Part shown: in pieces, positions 29,938 through 42,537 of the stretch
Layout of the letters: each line of letters starts with the position of its first letter
Numbering within the stretch: position 1 is the first letter of the stretch
Assembly: GCA_035079385.1 (NCBI GenBank)
Contig: JAVHKY010000025.1
Coordinates: 14,978,501-15,042,500 of the forward strand
Direction of reading: 5' to 3'
DNA from: Aspidiotus rigidus
Taxonomy: Eukaryota > Arthropoda > Insecta > Hemiptera > Diaspididae
DNA: 64,000 bases
The notes under the pieces: generated by a model
Databases searched by the model: none
What the model was told of the DNA's origin: nothing
Seen by the model: only the letters and a program-made list of their open reading frames with translations
Position numbers and translations under genes: made by a program

Positions 29938-30564
29938 AGCAGACTTTTTTATTCGTGGTGACGAACTAACAAGAAAACATTTTTATAAACAGGCTTTAAT
30001 CACCACACTTTTTTCCAAATTACAAGTCGAAGCGACGTTTCGATACCGCCGGGTATCATCGACGGGCACATACTGAAGCCGGAATACTCCGGTAAACATA
30101 CAAAAGAAAAGAGATTCGGTCGAAAGCACGCGATTACATGTTCTTACTATCACCATGAATCATAGATTTATAAACATTACAAAGACCATTAGTGTCAGTT
30201 TTAAAATTAATACTGTCCTTATCCTCCAAAATTTTGATGACTTCCATGATTTTCCTTTTCTTAGTATTATTCTCTTTGCTTAAAATCTTAACATTATCAA
30301 AATCAAATTCATGCCCCTTCTCCATAGAGTGTGAGGATAAAGCAGTGTGATCATCCTTATTCTTAACGTCGTTACGATGTTGGGAGACCCTGTTCTTCAG
30401 GAGTTGACAAGTCTCCCCCACGTAGACGCCGGGACAGTCCAAACAGGGTATACGATATACAACACCGGAGTTTTGCTTGGGGGGTAGTTTGTCCTTAAAC
30501 GTCGCTTCGACTTGTAATTTGGAAAAAAGTGTGGTGATTAAAGCCTGTTTATAAAAATGTTTTC
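29938..30564 (-). mobile_element. 5'-truncated Penelope-like retroelement
   Basis: Flanked by the 13-bp direct repeat ttattgcactata (29925-29937 and 30565-30577). It contains a GIY-YIG endonuclease reading frame on the minus strand. A segment at about 29975-30043 reappears inverted at about 30504-30564. Inverted terminal segments and variable 5' truncation are typical of Penelope-like elements. The reverse transcriptase part is missing, so the copy is dead on its own. It disrupts exon 2 of gene B. Confidence 0.85.
30134..30553 (-). pseudogene. GIY-YIG endonuclease fragment of Penelope-like element
   Basis: Open frame of about 139 residues without its own start, the C-terminal piece of a Penelope polyprotein. 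It reads YRIPCLDCPGVYVGET (the GIY-YIG core), then RVSQHRNDV with the catalytic-region arginine and histidine, then SSHSMEKGHEFDF, as in EN-containing Penelope elements. It stops at 30134. The N-terminal reverse transcriptase domain is absent. Confidence 0.85.
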
Positions 30565-31399
30565 TTATTGCACTATATTTCGTAAATATATAATTATCTG
30601 AATTTTACGGATTTTAATGTTCTCAACTTTTATGAAAATTGTATCGACATTGAAGTAGGTCTTTACTTTGATACCGTGTCTCAAAGCGCACAATTGAGAA
30701 ATGGCTCGACTCTTAGTCAGAGATAGGTTGAAAATGAACAAAATAAAGCCTAAGAATCAGAAATAAAATATGTTTTATGCAATTTCGACTGACAATCGAT
30801 CGAGGTATGACAGTGCTAACAGGAGAAGCGGTGAGTCTAGTATCTGATATTGCAACGACAATTTCCCATGGACCTTAAACCAAACAGCTGTGCAAAAGGG
30901 ATGATCTTGTACACTGATGTAATAATCTTCAATGCAACATTTTTTTAGAACTCTCTTTACAGCTAGAGACTCAGATAGGATTACTGTACCCAGAGGCCAG
31001 TAGATCATTCGTTTTACTGCGGTCTTTCCTCCGATTCTTCACTGAGGGGGTATAGTAAGATGTCAGACCCAGAGGCAAGGTTGCCCTCTCCATAAATGTC
31101 GTCCTTTCTCCTCGTGTACCGAAAAACAAATATTCTCAGGTTGAGGAGAGGAATGTCCAGATGCTTGAACTTGAACGTGATTTAGCCAACTTAAACTTGG
31201 TATGTAAGTTCCTTCAATGGATGTCCTTTGAAGGGGGACGTTTCTCATACTGAATTTTGTGTACGTCACACTTTTCATTGGACGGTTAAAAATTCTTTAC
31301 GCTTGAGAAGCCGAGGGAGAAGATGAGATCTATTCATGGTCCCTTTTCTCCGATATTTACATGTTTTTGAGCTGAGAGTCAGTCAGAGATCTGCGTCAA

Positions 31400-31885
31400 T
31401 AGATGTGATGATGACGTCATCAATGACCTTGACCTACTTTAAGGACGGAAGAAATTCCGACCTTGAGCCTTCATTATACTACGCGTGATATGTGACCCCA
31501 TCTACACAAACCTGCCTCAGCGTTGAATATCGATCAGGAGAAAAAATATTTTAAAGAAGAAGTGAGATTCCTTTTCTTCTGATTGTAATTGAACACCAAG
31601 GAGGGTTTCTGTAGACGGGGTCACATATACAGTACAATGTTAGGCATGTATATGTGTAGCATAAAGCCCAAGTCTACTGTAGTAGCTTCATTGTACTAGG
31701 CCCAGTATAGTAGGTTCACACCAACGAGATTGCTTAGCGTCATTAGTGACCTTGTTGGTCTACTTTAGGGACTTGGAAATATTCCGACCTATAGCCACAC
31801 GTCCTTAGGCTGGGAGTCAGTCAGAAATCTACGTCGCGTGACGTGACGCTTCATGACGTCATCAATGACCTTGACCTACTTTAGA
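31400..31885. repeat. Repeats with CRE and nuclear-receptor-like motifs
   Basis: The string tgacgtcatcaatgacctt followed by gacctacttta occurs at about 31412-31441 and 31853-31884, with a related copy at 31741-31767 and another at 1490-1522. Each full copy has TGACGTCA (CRE-like) and, on the minus strand, TCAAGGTCA (FTZ-F1/ERR-like half site). They lie in intron 2 of gene B. Function is not shown. Confidence 0.6.
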
Positions 31886-31946
31886 TACTTGGAAAACCCT
31901 TGAGTTTTTATCAATATTACACAACACACACAAAAAAAATTAGATC

Positions 31947-32133
31947 CATGAACGAAACTATACGATTCTAGAGACGCTGATCACGATGACTTTGACCGTT
32001 TTCCGAAATTGCCTCTGGTTATTAAGAAATGATCACATCAAGTATACCCGCGAATTGTAGCGACGTGGCGTGTATGTCACGGCATCGTGATCAGCGTTGA
32101 AAATACTTCTAGAATCGTAAAATTTCGTTCATG
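31947..32133. mobile_element. MITE with ~45-bp inverted ends
   Basis: The left end catgaacgaaactatacg (through cgctgatcacgatg) pairs with the right end (catcgtgatcagcg ... aaatttcgttcatg). Total about 187 bp, non-coding, just upstream of exon 3 of gene B. No clear target duplication. Confidence 0.6.
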
Positions 32134-33488
32134 CATTTTTACATTTTTTTTCTTTGTCGTGTAGTGTTATGATTTTCATTCTCACAGATTTTGGACCCGA
32201 CTGTAAAGCTACCCGTCAAGATTTGCAAATTATAATTAACGGACTTGAGATGCTACCATTTTTTGCAACATTTTCCAAAAGTGAAAAGGAAGGAGAAGAA
32301 TATTTCCGCAGTCACACACACGGAATTGTATTATGGCTAACTCACAATGAAAAGTAAGTAAAATCTATGATAACTAAGCATGGTTTCAAATGAAACTGAG
32401 AAGGCTCGCACCATATTTGAGAGACGTATGTCTTCTTAGCTTGAAATCTGAACTATTTGAAGATAATATGCCGAAAAAGTTATTTTTTGGTAAGTTTTTA
32501 TAGGTAAATGATTCCACCCCTTTTCAAATATCAACCAGAACCCAAGAGGGGCCTAGAGAGACAATCTCCTCTTCTACGATAAGGAAGGCAACACAATTCC
32601 GCACAATCTTAGCAGTAATAAATTCCGACTTGAAAAGCGACAATTATCTCTTTGCTCCCCCTCTCAAAATATTTCTGATTATAACTCCGGAACAGAAGCG
32701 GTACCTACAATTCATAAGTCATCAATCAATTTGAGTTGAAACAAACCTGGGGGGAGCAGGGGTCTAGGGCTCATATGAGGGCATTCCAAATGGAGTAAAC
32801 AAACGGGGACTGTGCAAAGTAGGATTTGGTATATACTGGAAAACCATAGAAGATCATGAGAGATCTGAGATCGATAGCGCGAAAAATCATGATTTTAATG
32901 AGAACCTACAATTGTCAAGAGTATTATGACAATTAACCAACTGATCAGAATTTTGAGACAGTCAGAATGAAGAAGCAGATGAGAAAAAGAAGCTGAAAAA
33001 GAAGATAATACAGAACGCTGTCTGATCAATCAGATCACTGTATCATTTGTTGCAGGCCCAACCAAAGAAGAATTTAGCACCCAATAAAGTCTTTTTTTAT
33101 TATAAATAATCCAGCACAAATAGCGTAAACTTTTGCATAAAAAGTCTATCACAAAATCAAATTGGGGTATTTTAAACGTCGGAAGGAAGATCTATGACTT
33201 GAGAAATTTCCTTTTAAAATGCTTCATTTGCCCATAAGGTGGAGTATGCGCTGTCACGCGGAATTTCTTCGGAGCTTTACTCAAAAGTGGTGATGAGTAA
33301 TAAACTGATAATGACTATTCAAGTAACACAACATGTTTTCTTCTCTCGTGAAGTCTCTTAGAAGAGTTTCGAAATTGCTAGAGTAGACTCTGCTCCAACT
33401 TTAGTATATCACATTTAAAAAATTGATTGTTCAATTCAGTAGTGAGGAACTTATAAAAATCATTACTATGTTATTTATATGGGACTAT

Positions 33489-33876
33489 CCATGGCCTACT
33501 TTATATAAGGCCGGAATGTAGCGAAGTCACAACGTCGCACTTCAAAATCAGTGGATACAGAATTACATGGACGCTTATGGGAAAAAATGAAAAAATTCAT
33601 TCGTATGCTAATAAAACGCGGTTTTCAAAAAAAATGAAAAGAATTTAATTTGAAGAGCAAACGATTTCCGACTTTTTTAGCCTAATTTCAGTACGATTGG
33701 TGCGATATACAAGGAGTTATGATCAGTTGAAAATTAAAAATCGGATAGGGGACGAAGTGCGGTACAACCTCCTACAACCTCACCGCACCGTCCGAACACC
33801 GAAACGTCTATCGCGAACAAATCCACTGCACTGTTGCAATTTCCTACATTCCGGCCTTATATAAAGTAGGCCGTGG
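33489..33876. mobile_element. 388-bp MITE with 5-bp target duplication
   Basis: The terminal inverted repeats of about 33 bases start ccatggcctactttatataa and end in the near reverse complement (ttatataaagtaggccgtgg). actat flanks both sides (33484-33488, 33877-33881); ggactat also fits. In intron 3 of gene B. No coding. Confidence 0.7.
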
Positions 33877-36503
33877 ACTATCACACGTAGTGTAGAAAGT
33901 GGCGCTCCTAGCAGAGCTCTTACAGGAGAATGAGAATTGGAACATATGGGCATGATAGAGAAGTTGAACATTTGAACCCTCTTCCAAAGAAAATCTGTAA
34001 CAGAGTTTTATTCTTAAAATGATTCACATTAGCAAACTTCCAATATTTGTTTTCTTTATTTGCAGGACAAATGATGTGTTAAAAATTAGATGCAAGGTCG
34101 CAGAAAAAGATGAAAATTACTTTATTTCTAGTTACAGTTTGGAGAAAAGTAAGTCCTCGTACTAATGGTTTATGCAGGTAGTGGGGAAACAAGAAAAGAA
34201 CAAATTGCTCGAGTTCCGTTGTGAGATGAGCCTAGATGAAGGTTTGACTCGATCAATGAGCTAGATGTGGAAACCGCAGTGCAGTGTAAGACTTTGGTTG
34301 AACAAAAAGGTCGTACGGTATCTTTGGAAAAATGAGACGATATTACAACTCAATTGTTCCAAGGTCTTGTTTCCCATCTGAATTATTCCGCTGAAACCTT
34401 TTCTCTCGATCAAAGAGCCACCTCATCAGTGTAATTCAACCTCTACTGTAAAATGACATCCTAATAGTACACATATTGAAGCTTTATATTATACCATCTT
34501 TTAATCGCTTAATTCTTATATTTATAATTAGTGGATCTCCTCAAGCCAGATAAATCCGGTGCAATAAAGGAGGAACCGAGACATGAAATTCCGGAATTTG
34601 TGAGATCCAGTTGTTAGTAAATAATTAAATTTATACAATTTTTATACTTACAATTTTTGCTCGACGCACTGGTAATGTATTCATAAATTTTCTGGATAGT
34701 CCGGGACTTTGCGGTGATTGCTATTGCACCAGACTTGAATTGGTCTATAAATAGAACTTGCGATTTAAAAAGTAAGAAAATTCCGTTAATCATTTTCACA
34801 CTTCAATTTTTTTTTGCGAGGACGTCTCATGGAAGGATAGGGAAGCAAGATTTTTTAACAGCAATGATGAAATAAATACTACAGCCACCCAATGAAAGAG
34901 TAAGCAGTTTACATGCTTCTTTACAAAGATGGGCAGTTGATGGAACAGTAGCAAGTAGGCCTACCGTATCATTGGTTGATGGAATTGACGACTAGGCTTC
35001 ACTGTAGGTCAAAAATAAATCAGCTCACAGGATATGCACAATGCGCAGCGACAAAGCCAGTGTTGCCAGATGTACAACTTTAGCTTTAGCCATATTTTAC
35101 AGCTTTTAAGGCCCAATTCTTACGCTGCACGGCTGTATGGAAGAATACGTCTTTTCAGCTCAAATTTACGACTCGACTGGTGTAACAACAAAAAATATTG
35201 TTTTTTCATAATGAAAACATATTTTTTTCAATCACTTTTTCCAAATTAATCAAGGGCTGGAGCCGGTTTATCCCGTTCCGGAGCTAAACGGAGAGCATAC
35301 AGACGTTGTTGGCAAAGTACAGAAATTTCGAGACCTTCATCCGGAATTTCCGGAAATGATGACTTCCGCATCTGGCAATACTGGACAATGCAACAGACGC
35401 TAGTTTGTGGACAGAGGAGAGTGAAAATATTTTCGGCAAACGAGTAATAATATCACAGGATGAGAAAGATCACAATCTAACAAGTAACAAAGTCGTAGAG
35501 TTGAATTTGATAAAGAAGTGAATAGAACACAACCTCAACTGAAGCTCTTTTTATGAGCTGTGAGAATGGGGGCCGCTATATTTTTAGTCGTCAAGTCATA
35601 ATTTATCCTTGCAGTTCCACATTCAATTTAAGTGAGGAATTTTCACAATCAAATTAGTAAAGCTATTTTACATCCTTTTATAGAGCTGAGTTTTGTATTT
35701 TGATACCTATACCTAGTACCAAGTCAGATTGTTCTCTCAAAATCATGATAAACTGTTATCAGCAACTAGGATAGGATGAATGATGATGTAATGATTGAAT
35801 ATAATAACCCATGTCCTCACCCGTATTATCAGGGCTCTAGGTACCTCAATCAACTAAATTTGTCCCACCATGTAGCCTCAGCTAATGGCAGAAGTACTAA
35901 TGGAAAGTGGTAGTACGTACTTGTCATTCCAATTAGAATAAAGTATTTACTGGTTTCAGCGACGTGGGTTGATGTGTTGATTGATACTAAGATTCCGCTG
36001 TCAGATCAACAAGAAATTCTAGATAGTTATAAGGACGAGATCAACGCAAAACTATCCGAGTTTGGTATCGATCTCACAACCATGACAGGCTATCTTCCTC
36101 TAGAATTACCTTTCGACATTCTAATTCCTTCAACTGTTGAAGAAGTTGGAGTGAGTGAACCTTGGCTTCCAGACTCGATCAAGGACTTACTGGATTTTAA
36201 CGGCCGAATTTCACGCGCGTCTTAAGAATGCTTTTCAAACGTTATTGTAAGTTGTTCAGCAAAGGCGGAGTACATTTCTCCTCACAGTGGCGAAAATAAA
36301 ATATTATTTAAAAGCGTCAAAATACTATTCCCAACAGGCAATCCTCCCTCTGCAACTCAGTAAGGTCATCCACCACAAAGTGGTCTTATTGTCTTTGACT
36401 ATAAAATGGTCGAAGCTTATTGAATAATCATGGTCAACCGTCATACTCTTTTTACCTGTAATTATGAACATTGTGTTTTAGGTGTATTCCTCAAATAAAT
36501 ATA

Positions 36504-37088
36504 CAGTGTGGTGCATGAGAAGTCGCACCAATGTAAAAGTCCCTATGGTGCGTCTTCGTGATGCACCAGCATACATAAACGACGTGTTATAGTGATGGTT
36601 GGAACACGGGTCAATGCACCATGCAACACGAGCAAGTGAGCAACAAGGAAGTAAGCTCTTCTCCGTGCAACGTACGTCGTGTTGGGTTGTTCGGGGAAAT
36701 CACTTATGAATTTTACGAGTGAAAATTTCCATTTTCAAATGTTGAACGATTATTTCCCGTTGTTTTTTCTTTTTTGAATTTGAATGACGATTTCGTTGAC
36801 ATGATTTTTAATCTTGTGAACTGAACGCACTGTAAAAAAAATTGTAACTGCCAATAGATAAAAAAAAAAAAAACTGATGAAGAAAAAAATTTCAGGAATG
36901 GTGAAATCCTCACGGTAACAAAAAAAACCCTAACAGGAAAACGGAGTGTTGCTCACTTGCTTATGTCGCGTTGGTGCGTTGACCCGTGTTCCAACCATCT
37001 CTATAACACGTTTTTATGTATGCTGGTGCATCACAAAGACGCACCATAGGGACTTTTACATTGGTGCGACTTCTCATGCACCACACTG
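36504..37088. mobile_element. 585-bp Tc1/mariner-type MITE
   Basis: Inserted at a TA dinucleotide (TA at 36502-36503 and 37089-37090). Inverted ends of about 150 bases start cagtgtggtgcatgagaagt and end acttctcatgcaccacactg. The paralogous place in duplication copy 2 (about 43054) lacks it, giving an empty site. No transposase frame, so non-autonomous. Confidence 0.88.
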
Positions 37089-38299
37089 TATAAAACGTAT
37101 ACAGAATAACAATACCTCATTTTTTTCGCAAAACACTACAAATATGCACAGTATTCATTATTTGAAACACTAATTAATTATTTTTAGAGCTTGCAATTGA
37201 AAAACATTTTCTCACATTACACCAATTTATTTGAGTAAAACTATGTTATCTTCAAAATGTATGAATGAGTAGGTATATTATAGTTATTGTATAAATACAA
37301 ACTTGCAGTCACATTAAAAATTAATTCTAAAAATATAATATGACAAAAATTTGACAATATTGAAAAGTTTCTACTCAAATTGTATAACACGCATTTTCAT
37401 CTTAGACTCTGTGACAAGACAGTGCTCTTTCACTTAACTACCTATGTTGCACTATAATTAGTTCCTTATACTTAGATTCCATTCTTGAGTCAACACAAAT
37501 TCCATCACCGTGATTATTTTTTTTAGTATATAGCCTAGTATTTAAATTGATTTCTGGTATCTTGATTAGATTTGTGAGTCAAAATATGAATCTTCAGGCG
37601 CTCTTTCTATGTAAATTGTTTCCTGCTAATGGTTTAGGTAATTTCACCAAGAACACTTTCACCAACGGTAATTTCACCCAATTTTATAAATTTTTTTTGC
37701 CGATAGATAAGTTCACCAAAGTGAACTTTCACCAAGGGCAATCCATGTTTCACGGAATAATTTTTTCACCAAAAAAGAAGTTTCAAAAAAAAATTCTAAA
37801 TTTGTAATTTGTACTCGGTATAAGATAAGTGATTATTATAAACCAAACGTAGTTGATTCCGTTTTGATTGAATGTACTTCGATATTTTGCCAAATAATTT
37901 GATATTTCGCCAAAAAATTGAACGCAAGTTCAACATTCAGTATTGGCAATCACAATAGAAGTATTTGTATTTGTGATAAAATATTGTACACACCTAGGCA
38001 TTTTATCAGAAGCTTGTTTGAACGAGAAACACCCCACCGAATTATAAACTCGACTTTCTTCACTGCAGGGTGCTGACTACTATGCGTAAGATGCTGAAGA
38101 TTATCTGCCTTCAGCTTAGAATCTTACTCTGTTGTGTGTTCTGCCGTTGAAAATTCTATGATTCCATTTTTGCCTTCCACATTTATTGACAAAAAAAGTT
38201 GTTTCATATTTTTTTTTTTTTGTGAAACATGGGTTGCTTTCTGTGAAAAATCACTTTGATGAACTTACCTAATGGTGACAAAAATTTGAACAATTTGGA

Positions 38300-39457
38300 G
38301 CAATCACCGTCGGTGGAACTGTCGTGACCCTACCATTGGATCGATTTCTCAGAACAGGATTAGACTTTTCCATCAGATCCTCTTTACGTGAAATTTCTAT
38401 TCCGCAAGTGTTGCATTTAAATTTATATTTGAGATCACCATTAAAATATTATGAGTCAATATACTATGTTTCAAAAAAAAACTTATCTTTACACGCATAT
38501 CCTGAAATGTCACATTTGAATCAATATTTAGGAACTGGATTAGACTCATGCAACAACATTACATTTTCTTAGATTACTTCTGCGTATGAGATTTTTTCAC
38601 AAATAGTACACTAACTTTATGTTTGAGAACTGGATCAAATGTCACATTTGAAACAATATTTGAGATTTGGATTAGACTTAGGCAACAACATATTATGTTG
38701 CTTCAGGCCACTTTTCTATATACATTTATATCACCAAAAATTTTGTATTTCAATTGATTTGTGGCCAACATATGTTGCGGTGTACGTTTTTTTTTTTTAA
38801 TTTCATATTTGAATTAACATTAATTGAGATCTGAGTTAGACCTCTCTTCTGTATTAAATTTATATTTGAGAACTGGATTAGACTCGTGAGTAAACATGTG
38901 TTGCTTCAGATGATATTTCCTTATACATTTATGTCCTCAAATGTCACATTTGAATTGAAATTTGAGATCTGGATTAGACTCATGAATCAACATATGTTGC
39001 TTCAGTCTACCTTTTTGTATACATTTATATCCACAAAGATCACAATTGAATTTATAGGTATTTGAGAACTGTATCAGACTCGTGAGTCAACATATGTTTC
39101 TTCAGATTACCTTTACTTATACATTTATGTCCACAAAGATCACAATTAAATTGATATCTATGAACTGGATTAGACTCTTGTGTCAACATATGTTTCTTCA
39201 GATTACTTTTACTTATACATTTATGTCCACAAATGTCACATTTGAATTGATATTTGAAATCTGGATTAGACTCGTGAATCAACATATGTTTCTTCAGATT
39301 ACCTTTACTTATACATTTATGTCCACAAATGTCACATGTGAATTGATATTTGAAATTTGGATTAGACTCGTGAATCAACATATGTTGCTTCAGACCACTT
39401 TTCTGTATACATTTATATCCACAAATGTCACACTTGAATTGAAATTACAGATCTGGA
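38300..39457 (-). pseudogene. Decayed zinc fingers downstream of ZNF copy 1
   Basis: After the frame break near 39475, four well-formed fingers remain open at 39381-39052 (CDICGHKCISK-type). Further 3' (39050-38300) are weaker, stop-ridden remnants with the same 'LRTGLDS'-encoding complement. In sum, a lost C-terminal half of the finger array. Confidence 0.65.
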
Positions 39458-40996
39458 TTATATAGACTCATCAACATTATGTTGCTTCAGATTACTCTTT
39501 TGTAAACATTTATATCCACAAAGATCACAATTAAATTGATATTTGAGAACTGGATTAGACTTGTGTGTCAACATATGTTGCTTCAGACTACCTTTATATA
39601 TACATTTATATCCACAAAGATCACAATTAAATTGATATCTATGAACTGGATTAGACTCGTGTTTCAACATATGTTGCTTCAGACTACCTTTTTGTATACA
39701 TTTATATCCACAAAGACCACAATTAAATTGATATCTATGAACTGGATTAGACTCGTGTGTCAACATATGTCGCTTCAGACTACCTTTTTGTATACATTTA
39801 TATCCACAAAGATCACAATTAAATTTATATTTGAGAACTGGATCAGACTTGTGAGTCAACATATGTTGCTTCAGACTACCTTTATATATACATTTATATC
39901 CACAAAGATCACAATTAAATTGATATCTATGAACTGGATTAGACTCGTGTTTCAACATATGTTGCTTCAGACTACCTTTTTGTATACATTTATATCCACA
40001 AAGATCACAATTAAATTTATATTTGAGAACTGGATCAGACTTGTGAGTCAACATATGTTGCTTCAGATTATATTTCCTTGTATATTTATATCCACAAAGA
40101 TCACAATTAAATTGATATCTATGAACTGGATTAGACTCGTGTGTCAACATATGTTGCTTTAGCCTACCGTTTTGTATACATTTATATCCACAAAGATCAC
40201 AATTAAATTGATATCTATGAACTGGATTAGACTCGTGTGTCAACATATGTCGCTTTAGACTACCTTTCTGTATACATTTATATCCACAAAGATCACAATT
40301 AAATTTATATTTGAGAACTGGATTAGACTCATGAATCAACATATGTTGCTTCAGACTACCTTTTTGTATACATTTATATCCACAAATATCACAATTAAAT
40401 TGATATCTATGAACTGGATTAGACTCGTGTTTCAACATATGTTGCTTCAGACTACCTTTTTGTATACATTTATATCCACAAAGATCACAATTAAATTGAT
40501 ATCTATGAACTGGATTAGACTCGTGTGTCAACATATGTCGCTTCAGACTACCTTTTTGTATACATTTATATCCACAAAGATCACAATTAAATTTATATTT
40601 GAGAACTGGATCAGACTTGTGAGTCAACATATGTTGCTTCAGATTATATTTCCTTGTATATTTATATCCACAAAGATCACAATTAAATTGATATCTATAA
40701 ACTGGATTAGACTCGTGTGTCAACATATGTCGCTTCAGACTACCTTTTTGTATACATTTATATCCACAAAGATCACAATTAAATTTATATTTGAGAACTG
40801 GATCAGACTTGTGAGTCAACATATGTTGCTTCAGATTATATTTCCTTGTATATTTATATCCACAAATGTCACACTTGAATTGAAATTTGAGATCTGGATT
40901 AGACTCGTGAATCGACATATGACATTTCAGATCACTTTTCTGTATGAGATTCTCAAGTGGATATTTCAGGTCTGGATCAAGTTCATTTCTCGACAT
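39458..40996 (-). CDS. C2H2 zinc-finger protein, duplication copy 1
   Basis: The ATG at 40996 gives MSRNELDPDLKYP followed by a degraded first finger (KSDLKCHMSIH), 14 full C2H2 fingers and a broken fifteenth (LKQHNVDESI). The unit is again 32 residues, with an ~11-residue linker. In most fingers the usual aromatic residue is replaced (CGYKCIQKGSLKQH). Many fingers are almost identical, pointing to ongoing unequal exchange. A small indel near 39475 shifts the frame and ends the protein early compared with the fingers encoded downstream. A DNA-binding nuclear role is inferred from the fold only. Paralogous to 45172-46860. Confidence 0.65.
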   Translation of the reverse strand: MSRNELDPDLKYPLENLIQKSDLKCHMSIHESNPDLKFQFKCDICGYKYTRKYNLKQHMLTHKSDPVLKYKFNCDLCGYKCIQKGSLKRHMLTHESNPVYRYQFNCDLCGYKYTRKYNLKQHMLTHKSDPVLKYKFNCDLCGYKCIQKGSLKRHMLTHESNPVHRYQFNCDLCGYKCIQKGSLKQHMLKHESNPVHRYQFNCDICGYKCIQKGSLKQHMLIHESNPVLKYKFNCDLCGYKCIQKGSLKRHMLTHESNPVHRYQFNCDLCGYKCIQNGRLKQHMLTHESNPVHRYQFNCDLCGYKYTRKYNLKQHMLTHKSDPVLKYKFNCDLCGYKCIQKGSLKQHMLKHESNPVHRYQFNCDLCGYKCIYKGSLKQHMLTHKSDPVLKYKFNCDLCGYKCIQKGSLKRHMLTHESNPVHRYQFNCGLCGYKCIQKGSLKQHMLKHESNPVHRYQFNCDLCGYKCIYKGSLKQHMLTHKSNPVLKYQFNCDLCGYKCLQKSNLKQHNVDESI

Positions 40997-42537
40997 ATTT
41001 GAATTAATAAAATAAATGGAAGAATCCTGTAGCAAACATCAATATTAATAATTACTATTTTAGAGGATGGTTTTCAAAGATTATGTTTTGTGTAAATACC
41101 TGATGGACAATAAGATGGATGTATAGAAATGAAATAGCGTTCACTCTTAATTATATTCACTTGATTCCCAACACCCAATAGCCTGAAATCAATACAAAAG
41201 TGAGACAACATTGAGGAATAGTGTAGCTACTATTGAACCATAAAAATTATCATGTATTTGACGCCTATTAATTTAAATCAAAAATAAAAGAGTGTTGACA
41301 TGACATTTCGATACACACATCATTGGTATCATCTACTTCAGTAATAATTGAAATTATAAGTATTAGTAAGGCAAATACCAAAATCTAATCAAACAACAGG
41401 AAGAAAATAAAAAAAAATGATCAGTCGCGATGGTTGACATAGGTAAAGACAGGGCAGAGATAAAATAAATTGTATTGACTCCTTGAGACTAGAATCTATC
41501 ACTAATATAATTCAACAGTTGAAAACAAAGAATGTGACAGGTAGGTATCTGAAAAGAAAGAGGGAGGGGAGAGATATTTTCAGACAAACAGTAGGTCAAA
41601 AATAAATCAGCTGACAGGATATGCGCAATGCGCAGCGACAACGCCAGTGTTGCCAGATGTACAACTTTAGCTTTAGCCGTATTTTACAGCTTTTAAGGCC
41701 CAATTCTTACGCTGCACGGTTGTATGGAAGAACACGTTTTTTCAGCTCAAATTTACGGCTTGATTGGTGTAACGACAAAAAATATTGTTTTTTCATAATG
41801 AAAACATATTTTTTTCAGTCACTTTTTCCAAATTAATCAAGGGCTGAAGCCGGTTTATCCCATTCCGGAGCTGAACGGAGGACATACAGACATTGTTCGC
41901 AAAGTACAGAAATTTTGAGACCTTCATCCGGAAATGATGACTTCCGCATCTGGCAATACTGGACAATGCAACAGACGCTAGTTTGTGGACAGAGGAGAGT
42001 GAAAATATTTTCGGCAAACGAGTAATAATATCACAGGATGAGAAAGATCACAATCTAACAAGTAACAAAGTCGTAGAGTTGAATTTGATAAAGAAGTGAA
42101 TAGAACACAACCTCAACTGAAGCTCTTTTTATGAGCTGTGAGAATGGGGGCCGCTATATTTTTAGTCGTCAAGTCATAATTTATCCTTGCAGTTCCACAT
42201 TCAATTTAAGTGAGGAATTTTCACAATCAAATTAGTAAAGCTATTTTACATCCTTTTATAGAGCTGAGTTTTGTATTTTGATACCTATACCTAGTACCAA
42301 GTCAGATTGTTCTCTCAAAATCATGATAAACTGTTATCAGCAACTAGGATAGGATGAATGATGATGTAATGATTGAATATAATAACCCATGTCCTCACCC
42401 GTATTATCAGGGCTCTAGGTACCTCAATCAACTAAATTTGTCCCACCATGTAGCCTCAGCTAATGGCAGAAGTACTAATGGAAAGTGGTAGTACGTACTT
42501 GTCATTCCAATTAGAATAAAGTATTTACTGGTTTCAG

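Larger units (their letters stand above)
29609..36225 (+). pseudogene. Lipocalin-like gene B, exon 2 broken by retroelement
   Basis: Exons: 29609-29785, 29851-29937 plus 30578-30581, 32188-32353, 34066-34148, 34532-34612, 34700-34771, 35960-36225. Without the insertion exon 2 is 91 bases and phases close to about 311 residues, the same architecture as gene C. It has a signal peptide (MKYKYFPYYVCVIVPEILKN), TCHDL, MLWKITKMDDYHHQFG-QNYC, FGPDCKATR, CDLK and a C-terminal helix with GIDLTTMT. A Penelope-like fragment (29938-30564) with a 13-bp target duplication splits exon 2, so it is typed as a pseudogene. Exon skipping (91 bases) would shift frame. Introns also hold MITEs at 31.9 and 33.5 kb. 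The last exon lies inside the tandem duplication and is repeated intact at 42538-42803. If the insertion is polymorphic or the window carries a minority allele, the gene could be functional in others. Confidence 0.65.
35006..41592. repeat. Tandem segmental duplication, copy 1
   Basis: Starts at aggtcaaaaataaatcagct and ends at cagacaaacagt, immediately followed by copy 2. It contains the last exon of gene B (35960-36225), a mariner-type MITE, TTCACCAA-rich inverted repeat sequence at 37.6-38.3 kb, and a minus-strand zinc-finger gene. Confidence 0.85.

Noticed and set aside
39536..41002. Long plus-strand open frames opposite ZNF copy 1 (208 and 223 codons)
   Set aside because: The 96-base finger period is a multiple of three, so one antisense frame stays open. 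The sequence is only the mirrored finger repeat, without codon or domain logic.
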